A stretch of DNA of 53,581 bases, from contig CAZIVP010000022.1 of assembly GCA_964542915.1 (NCBI GenBank), positions 1-53,581 on the forward strand, given 5' to 3'. Below the pieces are notes generated by a model. That model was not told the DNA's origin. It saw nothing but the letters and a program-made list of their open reading frames with translations, and did no database searches. Below are positions 10,001 to 17,855 of this stretch, piece after piece. The first letter of the stretch is position 1. Every line of letters starts with the position of its first letter. The translations under genes were made by a program, and so were the position numbers. This DNA is from CAZIVP01 sp964542915 (GTDB lineage: Bacteria > Calditrichota > Calditrichia > Calditrichales > Calditrichaceae).

Positions 10001-11091
10001 TCGTCTATTTGCATGGCACGTTCGATGCAATATAAAAGGGCGCCGCTCTTTAGGTATTGCTTAAACTCTTTTGTTTTCCTTCGAATTTTGGATTCAAAGT
10101 GGCGGATTATTTGTCTATTGTCATCCAACAGGATTATAAGCACATTATTGTAGCCGCGGTTTTTGGTTAGAATATCGCAGGCTTTTTGCGCCAGCTGGTT
10201 TGTATCTGTTTCATAGGTGATCAACTGGTTTATGTCGCGAATACTGCGTAATACCGTATTGAGATGTTTTTCCCTCTCTTCGGACTTTTTACGGTCGGTT
10301 ATATCCGTAATAAAGCCCTCTAACACAGCGTCGCCGTTGCCGCGCTTCACCAGGGCGCCGCGCTCCCATACCCAGCTCGTTTCGCCCGTTTTATTGATAA
10401 TGCGATATTCCAGCTCGAATCGACTTTGTTTTTTTACGGCGCTTTGCACTTGTTTCCAGACGGTTTGACGGTCATCCGGATGGATGATATGACCATAATG
10501 GATACCCCCTGCGCCCTGCAATTCGGTAACGGGGTAGCCGGTCAGGCGGTAAGCTCCGTCGCTTACGAACTCCATCGGCCAGTTCGGATGGTTTTTACAG
10601 CGATAAGCCATGCCGGGCAGATTATCCATCAGGGTATGCAGGCGTCGTTCACTTTCTTCTAACGCCTGCTGGGATTCCTGCAGTTTGCGTTTTTGCTCGA
10701 TAATATCACAAGCGTTTCGGATCTTTTGTGGCAATATGTTCAATAAATTGTGGTCTTTAATGATATAGTCGATGGCGCCCAGCTTCATCATCTTCACGGC
10801 CGTTTGTTCGTCGCCGTGTCCGGTCATCACTATAAAAGGCGCTATCGTTTGCTTTTTCTGCAGTTGTTCGATTAATAAGTCGGCCGTCATATCGGAAAGC
10901 AGATAATCGATCAGGGCAAGGCAATGCTCCTCTTTTACGGATGCCTCTAATGCTTCTTTTCCGCTGTATACCTGACTACACGTAAATCCGGCCCGGTGCA
11001 GATGTTTGGCGATGAGCCGATTCAAACCTTCATCATCTTCAACAATGAGAATTTTTTGGATGTCAGGCGCCAGCTGCTTAACGTGATTCAT
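7099..11091 (-). CDS. hybrid sensor histidine kinase, REC-PAS-GAF-PAS4-HisKA-HATPase-REC
   Basis: 1330 aa, no transmembrane segment, so cytoplasmic. Order: receiver domain (1-130, aspartate in ALIDYLLSD), PAS_3 (150-268), GAF-like domain (287-434, with CGECPRKG), four more PAS/PAC units (about 450-570, 573-694, 710-827, 830-947), HisKA (950-1020, histidine in GGVAHDFNNLL), HATPase (1057-1184, NLVVNARDAM, DNGCGM, GLGLSTVYGI) and a C-terminal receiver (1204-1327, LTDVVMPRMSG). Receivers at both ends mean that it can accept phosphate from another kinase as well as relay its own. It follows a stand-alone receiver (8-base gap) and a PAS kinase, so the three form a likely phosphorelay operon. No DNA-binding output domain is present. 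The signal is not identifiable; PAS/GAF domains commonly sense redox, light or small molecules. Confidence 0.93.
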   Translation of the reverse strand: MNHVKQLAPDIQKILIVEDDEGLNRLIAKHLHRAGFTCSQVYSGKEALEASVKEEHCLALIDYLLSDMTADLLIEQLQKKQTIAPFIVMTGHGDEQTAVKMMKLGAIDYIIKDHNLLNILPQKIRNACDIIEQKRKLQESQQALEESERRLHTLMDNLPGMAYRCKNHPNWPMEFVSDGAYRLTGYPVTELQGAGGIHYGHIIHPDDRQTVWKQVQSAVKKQSRFELEYRIINKTGETSWVWERGALVKRGNGDAVLEGFITDITDRKKSEEREKHLNTVLRSIRDINQLITYETDTNQLAQKACDILTKNRGYNNVLIILLDDNRQIIRHFESKIRRKTKEFKQYLKSGALLYCIERAMQIDEGVAIIEETMRLCGECPRKGIYRDGSTMAVRMQHDKKTYGILVASVDPQYIDSEEEHALLYEMGCDLAFALHAMETNFKKKEAIKQLQERERQYRLIADNSIDVIWQMDLKLRFTYVSPSIEKLAGYTVKQFLGTKLSEHASTTQFFHMGRKVVHALKNYRTFNYIIFEAMMKHKDGSDIPVEISGNLILNDQGKPEGLQGTTRDISERKKAESAINEKNRELEEIFQTIPDALVKADRNRKILKVNPGFRKIFGFSEEDVLGKPTSVFYARRQDFDQQGNIRYNTNRPGKYEPYEILYRKKNGETFVGETVGVPVKDTSGNVLGFLGIIRDVTERKKAEEELREHQALVQKAQELAHLGSWELEVNSGVAKWSDEFFRICGYEPQAFQPTAEIGLKIIHKEDREQAKKALSRAIEENGHYEMEKRIVRPSGEVRWVLSQGAVHTEPDGSQKLTGSFLDITDRKKAENAMRASEERFRTYINQSPLVIIISDGEGYIIFANPSAERLLDCELKELKDKQIVEYHPSQSRQAALEKFQELKKSGFVHFESIIQQPGGRQLNVEIRATLLSSGYVMAFITDITDRMNLEEQLRQSQKLEAVGQLAGGVAHDFNNLLTVINGYSDLILSTMEKENPLFSRLNQIKKAGLRAESLTRQLLAFSRKQILKPEVVNMNQLIANMEKMLQRLIEENIQLVTLYDQELPPVMADPGQLEQVIMNLVVNARDAMPNGGKLTIETERAELDEHYSEQHQDVTPGEYVSVSVSDNGCGMKKAVLDRIFEPFYTTKEQGKGTGLGLSTVYGIVKQSGGNINVYSEPDKGTIFKIYLPSIPQENRTQDVKEEAEAIKGGSETIIVAEDEEAVRSFVEASLKQLGYRVLAFSDEQAMMEYIKKSNETVHLMLTDVVMPRMSGKDLAEYVKANSPDTKILFMSGYTGRSIVNQGMLLKGINFIQKPFTLQSLAAKVRQVLDA

Positions 11092-11099
11092 AAAATCAC

Positions 11100-11552
11100 C
11101 TAATTGTTATTTCCATTAATGAGCGGTACTTCCACCACCAGTAAAAAAAGGCCCAACTGACGGATAGCTTTCACGAACTTTTCATATACAATGGGTTTGG
11201 TGATGTAATTGCTGCATCCCAGAGCATGGCACCGTTCCACCTCGCGCGGGTCGTCGGTTGTGGTGATCATAATGACCGGCATTTTTTTCAATTCGTTATC
11301 CTGTTTAACCTGGCGCAGTACTTCCACGCCATCCACTTTGGGCATACGGATATCCAATAACAGGAGTAGCGGCGTCCCCTTTTTCCTGCTTATTTCCGGG
11401 TCTTCTCCTAACAGATAATCCAGGGCCGCTTGCCCGTCTTTAAAATGAATGATTTCATTGTAAATACCTGCGCGCTTTAAATTCTTTTTGATGAGGGTGG
11501 CATGGCCCTCATCGTCTTCAGCCAAAACGATTTTCACCTCGCTTCTCATCAT
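11100..11552 (-). CDS. stand-alone response regulator (Rcp1-like receiver)
   Basis: 150 aa single receiver domain. Acidic residues in LAEDDEGH, acceptor aspartate in LLLLDIRMPKVDG, threonine in MITTTDDP and lysine in ITKPI are all present. The inserted loop YLLGEDPEISRKKG and NLKRAGI are typical of the Rcp1 subfamily that pairs with PAS or phytochrome kinases. No output domain, so it works as a phosphate shuttle or by protein contact. It sits between the PAS kinase (29-base gap) and the hybrid kinase (8-base gap) and probably carries phosphate between them. Confidence 0.93.
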   Translation of the reverse strand: MMRSEVKIVLAEDDEGHATLIKKNLKRAGIYNEIIHFKDGQAALDYLLGEDPEISRKKGTPLLLLLDIRMPKVDGVEVLRQVKQDNELKKMPVIMITTTDDPREVERCHALGCSNYITKPIVYEKFVKAIRQLGLFLLVVEVPLINGNNN

Positions 11553-11581
11553 AGTTCTCCAAATTTAAACCATGTTTTAAA

Positions 11582-13714
11582 TTAACCGGATACCGATGTG
11601 GGCAGGGTTACAATGAAGGCACTTCCTTCTCCCGGTGCTGATTCCACATCAATCGCGCCGTTATGGCGGTCAAGCACACGCCGTACAATCGCAAGCCCCA
11701 CGCCCAGGCCCTTTTCCGCTTTACTGGGATTCAGTTGATGAAACAGATCAAAAATTTTATTGATATGGTTGGCGTGGATGCCAAGACCGTTGTCCCGTAC
11801 GGTGTATTTGCAATACCCGTTATAAGACTTACCTGAAATCTGAATAATACCGGGGTGGTCCGGGCGCAAATATTTGACGGCGTTTTCAATGAGGTTGGTG
11901 AACACCTGGTTGATCATCATAGCGTCCCCACTACAAGGCGGTAGTTCCGATATACGAACTTCGATATTACGCTCACGTATGGTCATCGTAAGTGTATTGA
12001 TAATTTCTTTAATAAGGTTGTCCATGTCGAGATCGACCAGGTTCAACGTTTGGCGGCCGATACGCGAAAGGTTTAATAAGCCCTTCAACAACTGATCCAT
12101 TTTAGCGGTGCTCGACAAAATAAACATAAGCGCTTCAGGCACGTCTTTTTCGATGATTGGTTGGCATTGATCCCATACCTCTGCCGGAATATCGGCTTTT
12201 ATGAGAATGGCTTCCAGTTCGCTCATGGCCGCTTCGAGCTCCTTATTAAAGCCCTGTACATTGATCAGCGGTGAACGCAGATCATGAGATGTGGCGTACA
12301 ATACCTGCTCCAGCTCGTCGTTTTTAAGCTCAAGCTCGCGCTCGAAATTTTTGCGGTCGGTTATGTCCAACACAGCGCCGATCATTTGTTCAATGTGATT
12401 GTTTTCATCTCTTATGATTTGCCCCCATTCGATCACATCGGCAAACGTCCCGTCGCCCTTTTTAAAGCGGTATTCAATCTTCCAGGTATCGGCGCCCTCA
12501 TCCGATTTTTCTTTGATATAACGTCGTATCCGTTCACGATCCTCCGGATGTATGTTTTCATAGCGTTTTGATTTTCCCTTGTTCCAGATTTGCCTTTTGT
12601 GTTTGAAAACCGTGCAAATGGTTTCATTCCAGCGGATTTTGTCTTCATTCAGATTCCAGTCCCAAACGGCCACGCCGGTTGCTTTAATGACCAGGGTTAA
12701 GCGTCGCTCGTTTTGTTTCAGCGCCGTTTGCGTTTGAATTTGTCCGTACCGTTCGGCGATTCGGTTTGCAATCGTTTCGAGCAACGGTTCTTCTTCGGCT
12801 AAAAACGGATTTTCAGGAACATCCCTGAGATAAGCGACCTCGATTTGGCCCAGAGAGTCGCCGCGCCAGTCAATATCCCGCTGTAGTATCCAACGGCTTT
12901 GTTTAAATCTGGCGGTTCGGTAGGTCTTTCCCAGGAATGTGATGCAAGCGCCGGTATGCTCAGGTTCTTTCCAGCCCGGCGGTATTTCTTGCAAAATATC
13001 GTGCATCAATTGGGGAATAGGCCGTTTTGTGTGAAACAGGATACGGTCGATTTGATATAAACAATTGATTTCTTTGAGGCGCTCATTTAATTCGAAGGTA
13101 CGCGCCCGCACTTTTTCCTCGAGCGAAGCCCGCGTCTCCTCCAGTTCCTTCTGGATGCGTTTAAGCTTGGTGATGTCGGTTGCAGATCCGAGGATGCGGT
13201 AAATACGCCCGATTTTATCCTTAATGGGCGTTAAGCGCGTGAGCCACCAGATATTTTTACCCTTGATCGGGATCATTTCTTCATATTCGATAGTCCGACC
13301 TTTTTGGAGGCATCGCTCATAATTGCGTCGTATTTCTTTGGTAGCCGACTCGGGTATTTTGGGCGACAGTTGCTCCGGTCTGCGCCCTTTGATCCATTTA
13401 GAGGATAATCCCGATATTTTTTCATGAGCGGGATTAAGGCCGCTGAATATAAAGTCTTCGTCCTCGGTCACATCCACCACAAAAATGGCTTCGTCTGTGC
13501 CCAGATAAATGCTCTCAAGGAATTGTTGTTGTTCCGAATAGTTCATGACAATCGGTTCAATACGTTTCGCTGCCGCCGGGGATGGTTTGTTGTGCTCCAC
13601 AGTTCCCGCACCCGTCGTATTGCTGTTCTCCAATTGTTTTCTCAGGGATTGCAGTTCATCGATGAGCTGCTTTTTGGTTTTTCTGTGGTCATTCATATTA
13701 TCACATTTATACAT
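11582..13714 (-). CDS. PAS-domain sensor histidine kinase
   Basis: 710 aa, cytoplasmic. N-terminal coiled coil, PAS (about 61-181), coiled coil (185-215), an uncharacterised alpha/beta domain resembling a divergent GAF (215-325), PAS_3 (331-458), HisKA with histidine in TSHDLRSPLINVQGF near 478, and HATPase (598-705: NLIENAVKYL, DNGLGI, GLGVGLAIV). The kinase core is of the phytochrome-like class that normally signals to Rcp1-type receivers, and such a receiver lies directly downstream. Two starts are possible: the ATG at 13714 or the ATG six codons later; neither has a convincing ribosome site. Last gene of the block upstream, so its promoter must lie in 13715-14080. Confidence 0.92.
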   Translation of the reverse strand: MYKCDNMNDHRKTKKQLIDELQSLRKQLENSNTTGAGTVEHNKPSPAAAKRIEPIVMNYSEQQQFLESIYLGTDEAIFVVDVTEDEDFIFSGLNPAHEKISGLSSKWIKGRRPEQLSPKIPESATKEIRRNYERCLQKGRTIEYEEMIPIKGKNIWWLTRLTPIKDKIGRIYRILGSATDITKLKRIQKELEETRASLEEKVRARTFELNERLKEINCLYQIDRILFHTKRPIPQLMHDILQEIPPGWKEPEHTGACITFLGKTYRTARFKQSRWILQRDIDWRGDSLGQIEVAYLRDVPENPFLAEEEPLLETIANRIAERYGQIQTQTALKQNERRLTLVIKATGVAVWDWNLNEDKIRWNETICTVFKHKRQIWNKGKSKRYENIHPEDRERIRRYIKEKSDEGADTWKIEYRFKKGDGTFADVIEWGQIIRDENNHIEQMIGAVLDITDRKNFERELELKNDELEQVLYATSHDLRSPLINVQGFNKELEAAMSELEAILIKADIPAEVWDQCQPIIEKDVPEALMFILSSTAKMDQLLKGLLNLSRIGRQTLNLVDLDMDNLIKEIINTLTMTIRERNIEVRISELPPCSGDAMMINQVFTNLIENAVKYLRPDHPGIIQISGKSYNGYCKYTVRDNGLGIHANHINKIFDLFHQLNPSKAEKGLGVGLAIVRRVLDRHNGAIDVESAPGEGSAFIVTLPTSVSG

Positions 13715-14500
13715 TAAGGAATACGATTAAATGATTTCAAATTCGGAAAAAAGAGATTATGGACCAGCTTAGTCAAACCAGTTGGGCAAGTGTTTGGAAA
13801 CAATTCGTCATGGTTCACTTTCACTGTCCTCCCTACCGATATACGTTTTCTCCAACAAATGCGCTAACGTTTTGCCGTTAAACGCGGCGTTTGATTTAGC
13901 GAAAGCAACCTTTAAATGTGAATATCGACGCATTTTTGGAAAAATTGATAATTAATTATACGGCGGACAGAAGGACAAATCCACTTTTTCGTCTCGTCGT
14001 GGTATTTTAATGCTGCGGGTGGTTAAATTATAGACCTTCCCATTTCAGGGCATGATGTTTCGTTCTTTTCAAATTGCATTTTAAATGTTTCCGGGGGGCT
14101 GCCCTCCGTTGTTTTATTCCGCCTGCTCCTTTTGAGCCCCTTCGGGGCGTACCTCGTTGTCACAATAATGTCCCGTTAGGGACAAAACATTTGTAGAAAC
14201 GAAAAACGCCGCCAACGCAATCGACGTCCCGTCAGGGACGAAACAACGAATCCGGCGTGCAATGTTGCGTCCCTTCCGGGACACCGATTATTCCTGCGAT
14301 CACCCCCTGGATTTACAAATATATGGTCCCTACGGGGCCAATCATTAAATCCTGTGGCGACATCACAAATCTTCAATCGTAGGGAAGGCGATTTTAACAT
14401 TGCAATTTGATATTTGATACTTGCAGTTCTCGCTTAATCCATCTTTACGGAACGATGTATACCTGTATTTGTTGTATATCGGATAGAAGGGTGATAGATT
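13715..14500. other. long intergenic region between kinase operon and CapA-like gene
   Basis: About 790 bases with no convincing gene. The left half (13715-14080) should contain the kinase operon promoter but shows no clear consensus. 14087-14390 is a reverse-oriented copy of the hairpin repeat family described separately. An open frame on the minus strand at 14176-14400 is simply this repeat read as codons. Confidence 0.6.
14087..14390 (-). repeat. hairpin repeat family, copy R1 (reverse orientation)
   Basis: Contains five short palindromes in series: GCCCCTTCGGGGC (14136-14148), TGTCCCGTTAGGGACA (14169-14184), CGTCCCGTCAGGGACG (14225-14240), GTCCCTTCCGGGAC (14269-14282) and GGTCCCTACGGGGCC (14325-14339). 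The sequence between them matches copies R2-R6 when reverse complemented, including the phrases around GGCGGCGTTTTTCG and the tail GGAGCAGGCGGAATAAAACA shared with R5. The only copy in the opposite orientation. Confidence 0.85.
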
Positions 14501-15766
14501 GTGATGAGACCAATCCATAGGGCCGTAGTGCCGGTCCACAAATTATTTGGTATGGAAATGCAGACATTTAAAAAAATAGGTTCTCCCATAATATTAATAA
14601 TTTTTATGGTAACTCAAACCGGAAGCGAGGCGCCAATGATCGTTCGAAAGAACACGGACGATTCTAAAATCACAATGTTTCTTTGCGGTGATGTCATGAC
14701 CGGACGGGGTATAGACCAGATTATGCAGCACTCCGTTGATCCCGTTTTATATGAACCGTATGTGCAGGATGCGTATGCCTATGTCCGATTAGCCGAAACA
14801 AAAAACGGCCCTATCGAACAGCCGGTCTCCGCATCGTACATCTGGGGCGACGCCCTTAACGTGTGGCATAGGTTGAATCCCGCCGTTAAGATAATCAATC
14901 TCGAAACAGCCGTAACAACTTCCACGGAACCCTGGCCGGGCAAAGGCATCCATTATCGCATGCATCCCGGCAACATAAATGTGTTCACGGCCGCCGGCAT
15001 CGATGTTTGTACGCTGGCGAACAATCATATTCTGGACTGGGGTTACATGGGTCTCGCTGAAACCTTGCAATCTTTAGAAAAAGCGCATATCGCCCATGCC
15101 GGCGCCGGTCCGATTCTAAAAGCAGCCCAAAAGCCCGCCATCGTAGAAATCGGCCGGCAGCGCCTGCTTGTTTTCGCCGCCGGTGCGATGACCAGCGGCA
15201 TACCGCCACAATGGGCCTCCAATTCCGGAAACGCCGGCATACACATGCTTAACGGAATGGGTGAAACAACGATCCGGCGCCTAAAAGAACGGGTGAACGA
15301 TTACCGTCGCCCGCACGACATCGTTGTGTTTTCCATTCATTGGGGCGATAACTGGGGCTACGATATTCCGGATCGACAACGTACATTCGCCCACCGGCTT
15401 ATCGATCAGGCGGGCGTTGATATCGTATTCGGCCATTCTTCCCACCATCCCAAAGGAATCGAGGTTTATAAGAACAAGCTGATCCTCTATGGTTGCGGCG
15501 ATTTTATCAACGATTATGAAGGAATCGGGGGGCACGAACAATACCGCGGCGACCTGACCCTCATGTATTTCCCGACTGTGGATGATCTGAACGGCGATTT
15601 GCAGGCGCTCCGGATCGTCCCCATGCAAATTGAAAACTTGCGACTGAACCGGGCATCGCATAGCGACGCCCGATGGCTACGCGATATGCTGAACCGGGAG
15701 GGAAAAGTGCTGGGTACTTACGTGGAGATGAATGAGAATCGGGAATTCATGCTGCGTTGGGATTGA
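14501..15766 (+). CDS. CapA/PgsA-family metallophosphatase-like protein
   Basis: 421 aa (GTG start at 14501 with GAAGG ten bases upstream; ATG at 14504 and at 14552 are alternatives, the last giving a cleaner signal peptide). After an N-terminal hydrophobic segment the protein carries the motifs of the PGA_cap calcineurin-like fold: FLCGDVMTGRGID near 63, LETAVT, LANNHILDWG near 171, SIHWGDNW near 278, GHSSHHPKGIEV near 311 and YGCGDFIND near 330. CapA proteins take part in poly-gamma-glutamate capsule work in Bacillus, but most family members elsewhere have no proven role; no CapB/CapC partners are here. Probably periplasmic. The upstream 100 bases carry the end of repeat R1. Confidence 0.85.
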   Translation: MMRPIHRAVVPVHKLFGMEMQTFKKIGSPIILIIFMVTQTGSEAPMIVRKNTDDSKITMFLCGDVMTGRGIDQIMQHSVDPVLYEPYVQDAYAYVRLAETKNGPIEQPVSASYIWGDALNVWHRLNPAVKIINLETAVTTSTEPWPGKGIHYRMHPGNINVFTAAGIDVCTLANNHILDWGYMGLAETLQSLEKAHIAHAGAGPILKAAQKPAIVEIGRQRLLVFAAGAMTSGIPPQWASNSGNAGIHMLNGMGETTIRRLKERVNDYRRPHDIVVFSIHWGDNWGYDIPDRQRTFAHRLIDQAGVDIVFGHSSHHPKGIEVYKNKLILYGCGDFINDYEGIGGHEQYRGDLTLMYFPTVDDLNGDLQALRIVPMQIENLRLNRASHSDARWLRDMLNREGKVLGTYVEMNENREFMLRWD

Positions 15767-15933
15767 TAGCCCAAGCATAACTTCCTTATTGTCGATGTAT
15801 TCTTGTATATAAACTAACACAGGATCGGAAGGGATTTCATTTAACAGGTTTCTTAAATTGTTTTACTTTTACTATTTAAAGATATATATTCGTTTCGATT
15901 AAGTCTTGTGTTCGACACACCGGGAGATTAGCA

Positions 15934-16857
15934 ATGCTGGATTGGCTAGGTAGTTTCATTACTGAAATTATTAGCGGCGTCATGACAGCAATTATAGTAT
16001 TACTCATTCAGCGATACCTCAAAAAAAATCCAGACAAACTGATTAATCTTTTCAGAATAAACGGTAAACAAATATGGAAAAACGTCCTTAATACTAGTTT
16101 GATCATCGTTTCTGTACTCATTGTTTTTATTGCTATATTTAATATCGTTACGATTATAAAAAACAATCTCTTTGAAGATGAAGAAATCTTCACCTTAACT
16201 GCTGAAGCAGTGGCAAAGGGAGATTCGCTCGTCAAGGCGGATACATTGATCATTTCCGAATCCCACGATGTTACCGGTGTCAGAGAAACGTTCAAAACAT
16301 TCGAGAGTCTGATGCTCCGCATTACCACCCGATTTAAAGATATTGAACTTGAACATCATGAAACGTTCAACTTTTCCGAAGCGGAAGTGATCTATATTTA
16401 CAGCCTGAAAGAGTCCGGACCGCAATTTATACGCGCATTGCAGGAAGTTAATGATCATGCCTTGACGCCTGCCTTCAAGGCTTTGAAATATCAATATTTG
16501 GCATTTACAAGCGCTATATTGTGTGAAGTCATTTTTAATGAAGAAAAACGCAATACTTATGTAGACTCCAGCAAACAATATCTGGAAAATGCTTTCAGTA
16601 TCATTGATACGGTGGACATTCGAAGACACATTGAAAATACGGAATATAACTATTCGGGTTGTTGGAACTATTTTAATGATTTCGATGTCATTAATGTTTT
16701 GTACTATATTAAAGCCTGGATCTATGCATTCGAGGTTAAAAACGGCTTGCAAGAAAGGAGCTGCACTGAAGTCCGCCGCGTTTGGAGAAATATTGATGAA
16801 GCCTTTACTACAATTAATCCGCCCGGTTCTAATCCAAGTTTAAAAGTTTGTTTCTAA
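15934..16857 (+). CDS. hypothetical two-helix membrane protein
   Basis: 307 aa, not recognised. ATG at 15934 has GGGAG seven bases upstream. Two transmembrane helices (about 8-25 and 48-72) are separated by a basic stretch (QRYLKKNPDK), suggesting that both the short loop and, after the second helix, a predominantly helical domain of about 230 residues are placed on one side of the membrane. The C-terminal domain has helical pairs around FKALKYQYLAFTSAIL and FDVINVLYYIKAWIYAFEV reminiscent of TPR-type repeats but without a clear consensus. It ends 27 bases before the first PPE-L small protein, so the two are probably cotranscribed; a role as partner or receptor of that peptide is inference only. 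Confidence 0.75.
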   Translation: MLDWLGSFITEIISGVMTAIIVLLIQRYLKKNPDKLINLFRINGKQIWKNVLNTSLIIVSVLIVFIAIFNIVTIIKNNLFEDEEIFTLTAEAVAKGDSLVKADTLIISESHDVTGVRETFKTFESLMLRITTRFKDIELEHHETFNFSEAEVIYIYSLKESGPQFIRALQEVNDHALTPAFKALKYQYLAFTSAILCEVIFNEEKRNTYVDSSKQYLENAFSIIDTVDIRRHIENTEYNYSGCWNYFNDFDVINVLYYIKAWIYAFEVKNGLQERSCTEVRRVWRNIDEAFTTINPPGSNPSLKVCF

Positions 16858-16884
16858 GAATGAAAATCGAGGAAGGAGTATTGA

Positions 16885-17049
16885 ATGTCTAAGCGATACA
16901 ACCGATTAGCGGTCCTAATTTTGTTAATTGCGTCGTTTTTAGTCCTGAGCTGGTTCGTATTTCAAAGTGATCCCATTCAGGGAAAAGAAATACATAAAAA
17001 ACATATCAAAATCCCAAACCCAAGTCCGTTGCCTCCGGAAAACCTTTAA
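16885..17049 (+). CDS. small exported/membrane protein 1 with C-terminal PPENL motif
   Basis: 54 aa. The ATG has an excellent ribosome site (GAGGAAGGAG, six bases away). Residues 9-26 form one hydrophobic helix preceded by basic residues (KRYNR), i.e. a signal anchor or signal peptide. A short polar linker leads to the exact C-terminus KIPNPSPLPPENL. The same ending occurs in the proteins at 17214 and 17856. It lies 27 bases after the 307-aa membrane protein gene. Function unknown; the shape (export helix, linker, conserved C-terminal tail) fits a secreted peptide precursor or a small membrane subunit. Confidence 0.75.
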   Translation: MSKRYNRLAVLILLIASFLVLSWFVFQSDPIQGKEIHKKHIKIPNPSPLPPENL

Positions 17050-17213
17050 ATCTCAAGTATATCACCAAAAGAATGCAAAAGAACATCGCACTAATGTGAC
17101 ATTTGTGATAAGCAGTGGCCCAAATCAGACCATTCGGGCACGAGAATGAATAAAGTTCTGCGCATTTAAGTCGAGCATGTAAACCATGCTTCAAGACGTT
17201 AAAGGAAGGCTTC

Positions 17214-17411
17214 ATGGCCCGACAAGCAAGAAAAATCATTAACATATTTGGGTTGATTTTACTGATTGTAACGGTTGGTGTTGTTATCACACGAAAATCC
17301 AATCGCTCTTCCGAAAAAATTAAAATTCCACAGGCTTCTTTTGCGCCGACATTTGAAGAGAACAATACCCAAATCCCTTTCCCTTCGAAAGTGCCACCGG
17401 AAGGGCTTTAA
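17214..17411 (+). CDS. small exported/membrane protein 2 with C-terminal PPEGL motif
   Basis: 65 aa. Ribosome site AAAGGAAGG four bases before ATG. Basic N-terminus (ARQARK), hydrophobic helix about 8-26, polar linker rich in serine, lysine and glutamate, then the C-terminus QIPFPSKVPPEGL. The tail matches proteins 1 and 3 while the linkers and hydrophobic helices are unrelated in sequence. A small hairpin (AGCATG/CATGCT, 17174-17190) lies just upstream. Spaced 164 bases from protein 1, so probably with its own promoter. Function unknown. Confidence 0.75.
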   Translation: MARQARKIINIFGLILLIVTVGVVITRKSNRSSEKIKIPQASFAPTFEENNTQIPFPSKVPPEGL

Positions 17412-17855
17412 GAACGATTGAACCGTTGCATCTAAATTCAAAATCGCGTTCATTCTGCCCTGCAAACAGCCCTCAAATGTATGGCTAATACAGACATCAT
17501 TTTTCTTTTTAATAGTTTGCACTGCATTAAAATCAATTACAATGAAAAAAAATAAAATATTTCTTGACAAGCGTTCCATCCGTTACGTATAATCCAAACG
17601 TTATACAAGTCTGTTAACCTGATACGGACAAAATCAATCATTCCACAAGGCCGAACCATGATTGCCATACCCGCGAGCGTGAGTGTAGCTTTATTTATTT
17701 CTGAAAAAGTCAGGCTTTGCACGACCATCAAAAAGCGATTTAAATCCCCGAACCTCAGTTACTACCAAGATTTTATGATTAATTTAGTAATTCTAATGCT
17801 TACCTATCGCTTAACAAACTCCAAATCATCTAACACTAATTAATGGAGGTCTTGT
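17412..17855 (+). other. intergenic region and long leader before small protein 3
   Basis: 444 bases between small proteins 2 and 3. It holds the promoter at 17564-17593 and then about 255 bases of leader RNA. The leader has an ATG at 17658 preceded by AAGG that opens 61 codons of low-complexity hydrophobic/basic sequence without the PPE-L tail; I regard this as uncertain. The leader could equally be a structured or small RNA. Confidence 0.45.
17564..17593 (+). promoter_or_regulatory. consensus sigma-70-type promoter upstream of small protein 3
   Basis: TTGACA at 17564-17569 and TATAAT at 17588-17593 with an 18-base spacer: a perfect match to both hexamers. Transcription would start near 17600, giving a leader of about 255 bases before the ATG at 17856. 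This is the strongest promoter that I can see in the window. The leader contains an open frame of 61 codons (17658-17843) that I do not call as a gene. Confidence 0.7.

Noticed and set aside
14176..14400. Minus-strand 74-codon ORF
   Set aside because: Lies entirely in repeat R1; no ribosome site.
14501..15766. Poly-gamma-glutamate capsule operon
   Set aside because: Only a CapA-like protein is present; no CapB ligase or CapC/CapD nearby, so a capsule function is not supported.
17658..17843. 61-codon ORF in the leader of peptide 3
   Set aside because: Only a weak AAGG ribosome site, no PPE-L tail and no recognisable domain; it may be leader RNA. Left uncalled but noted.
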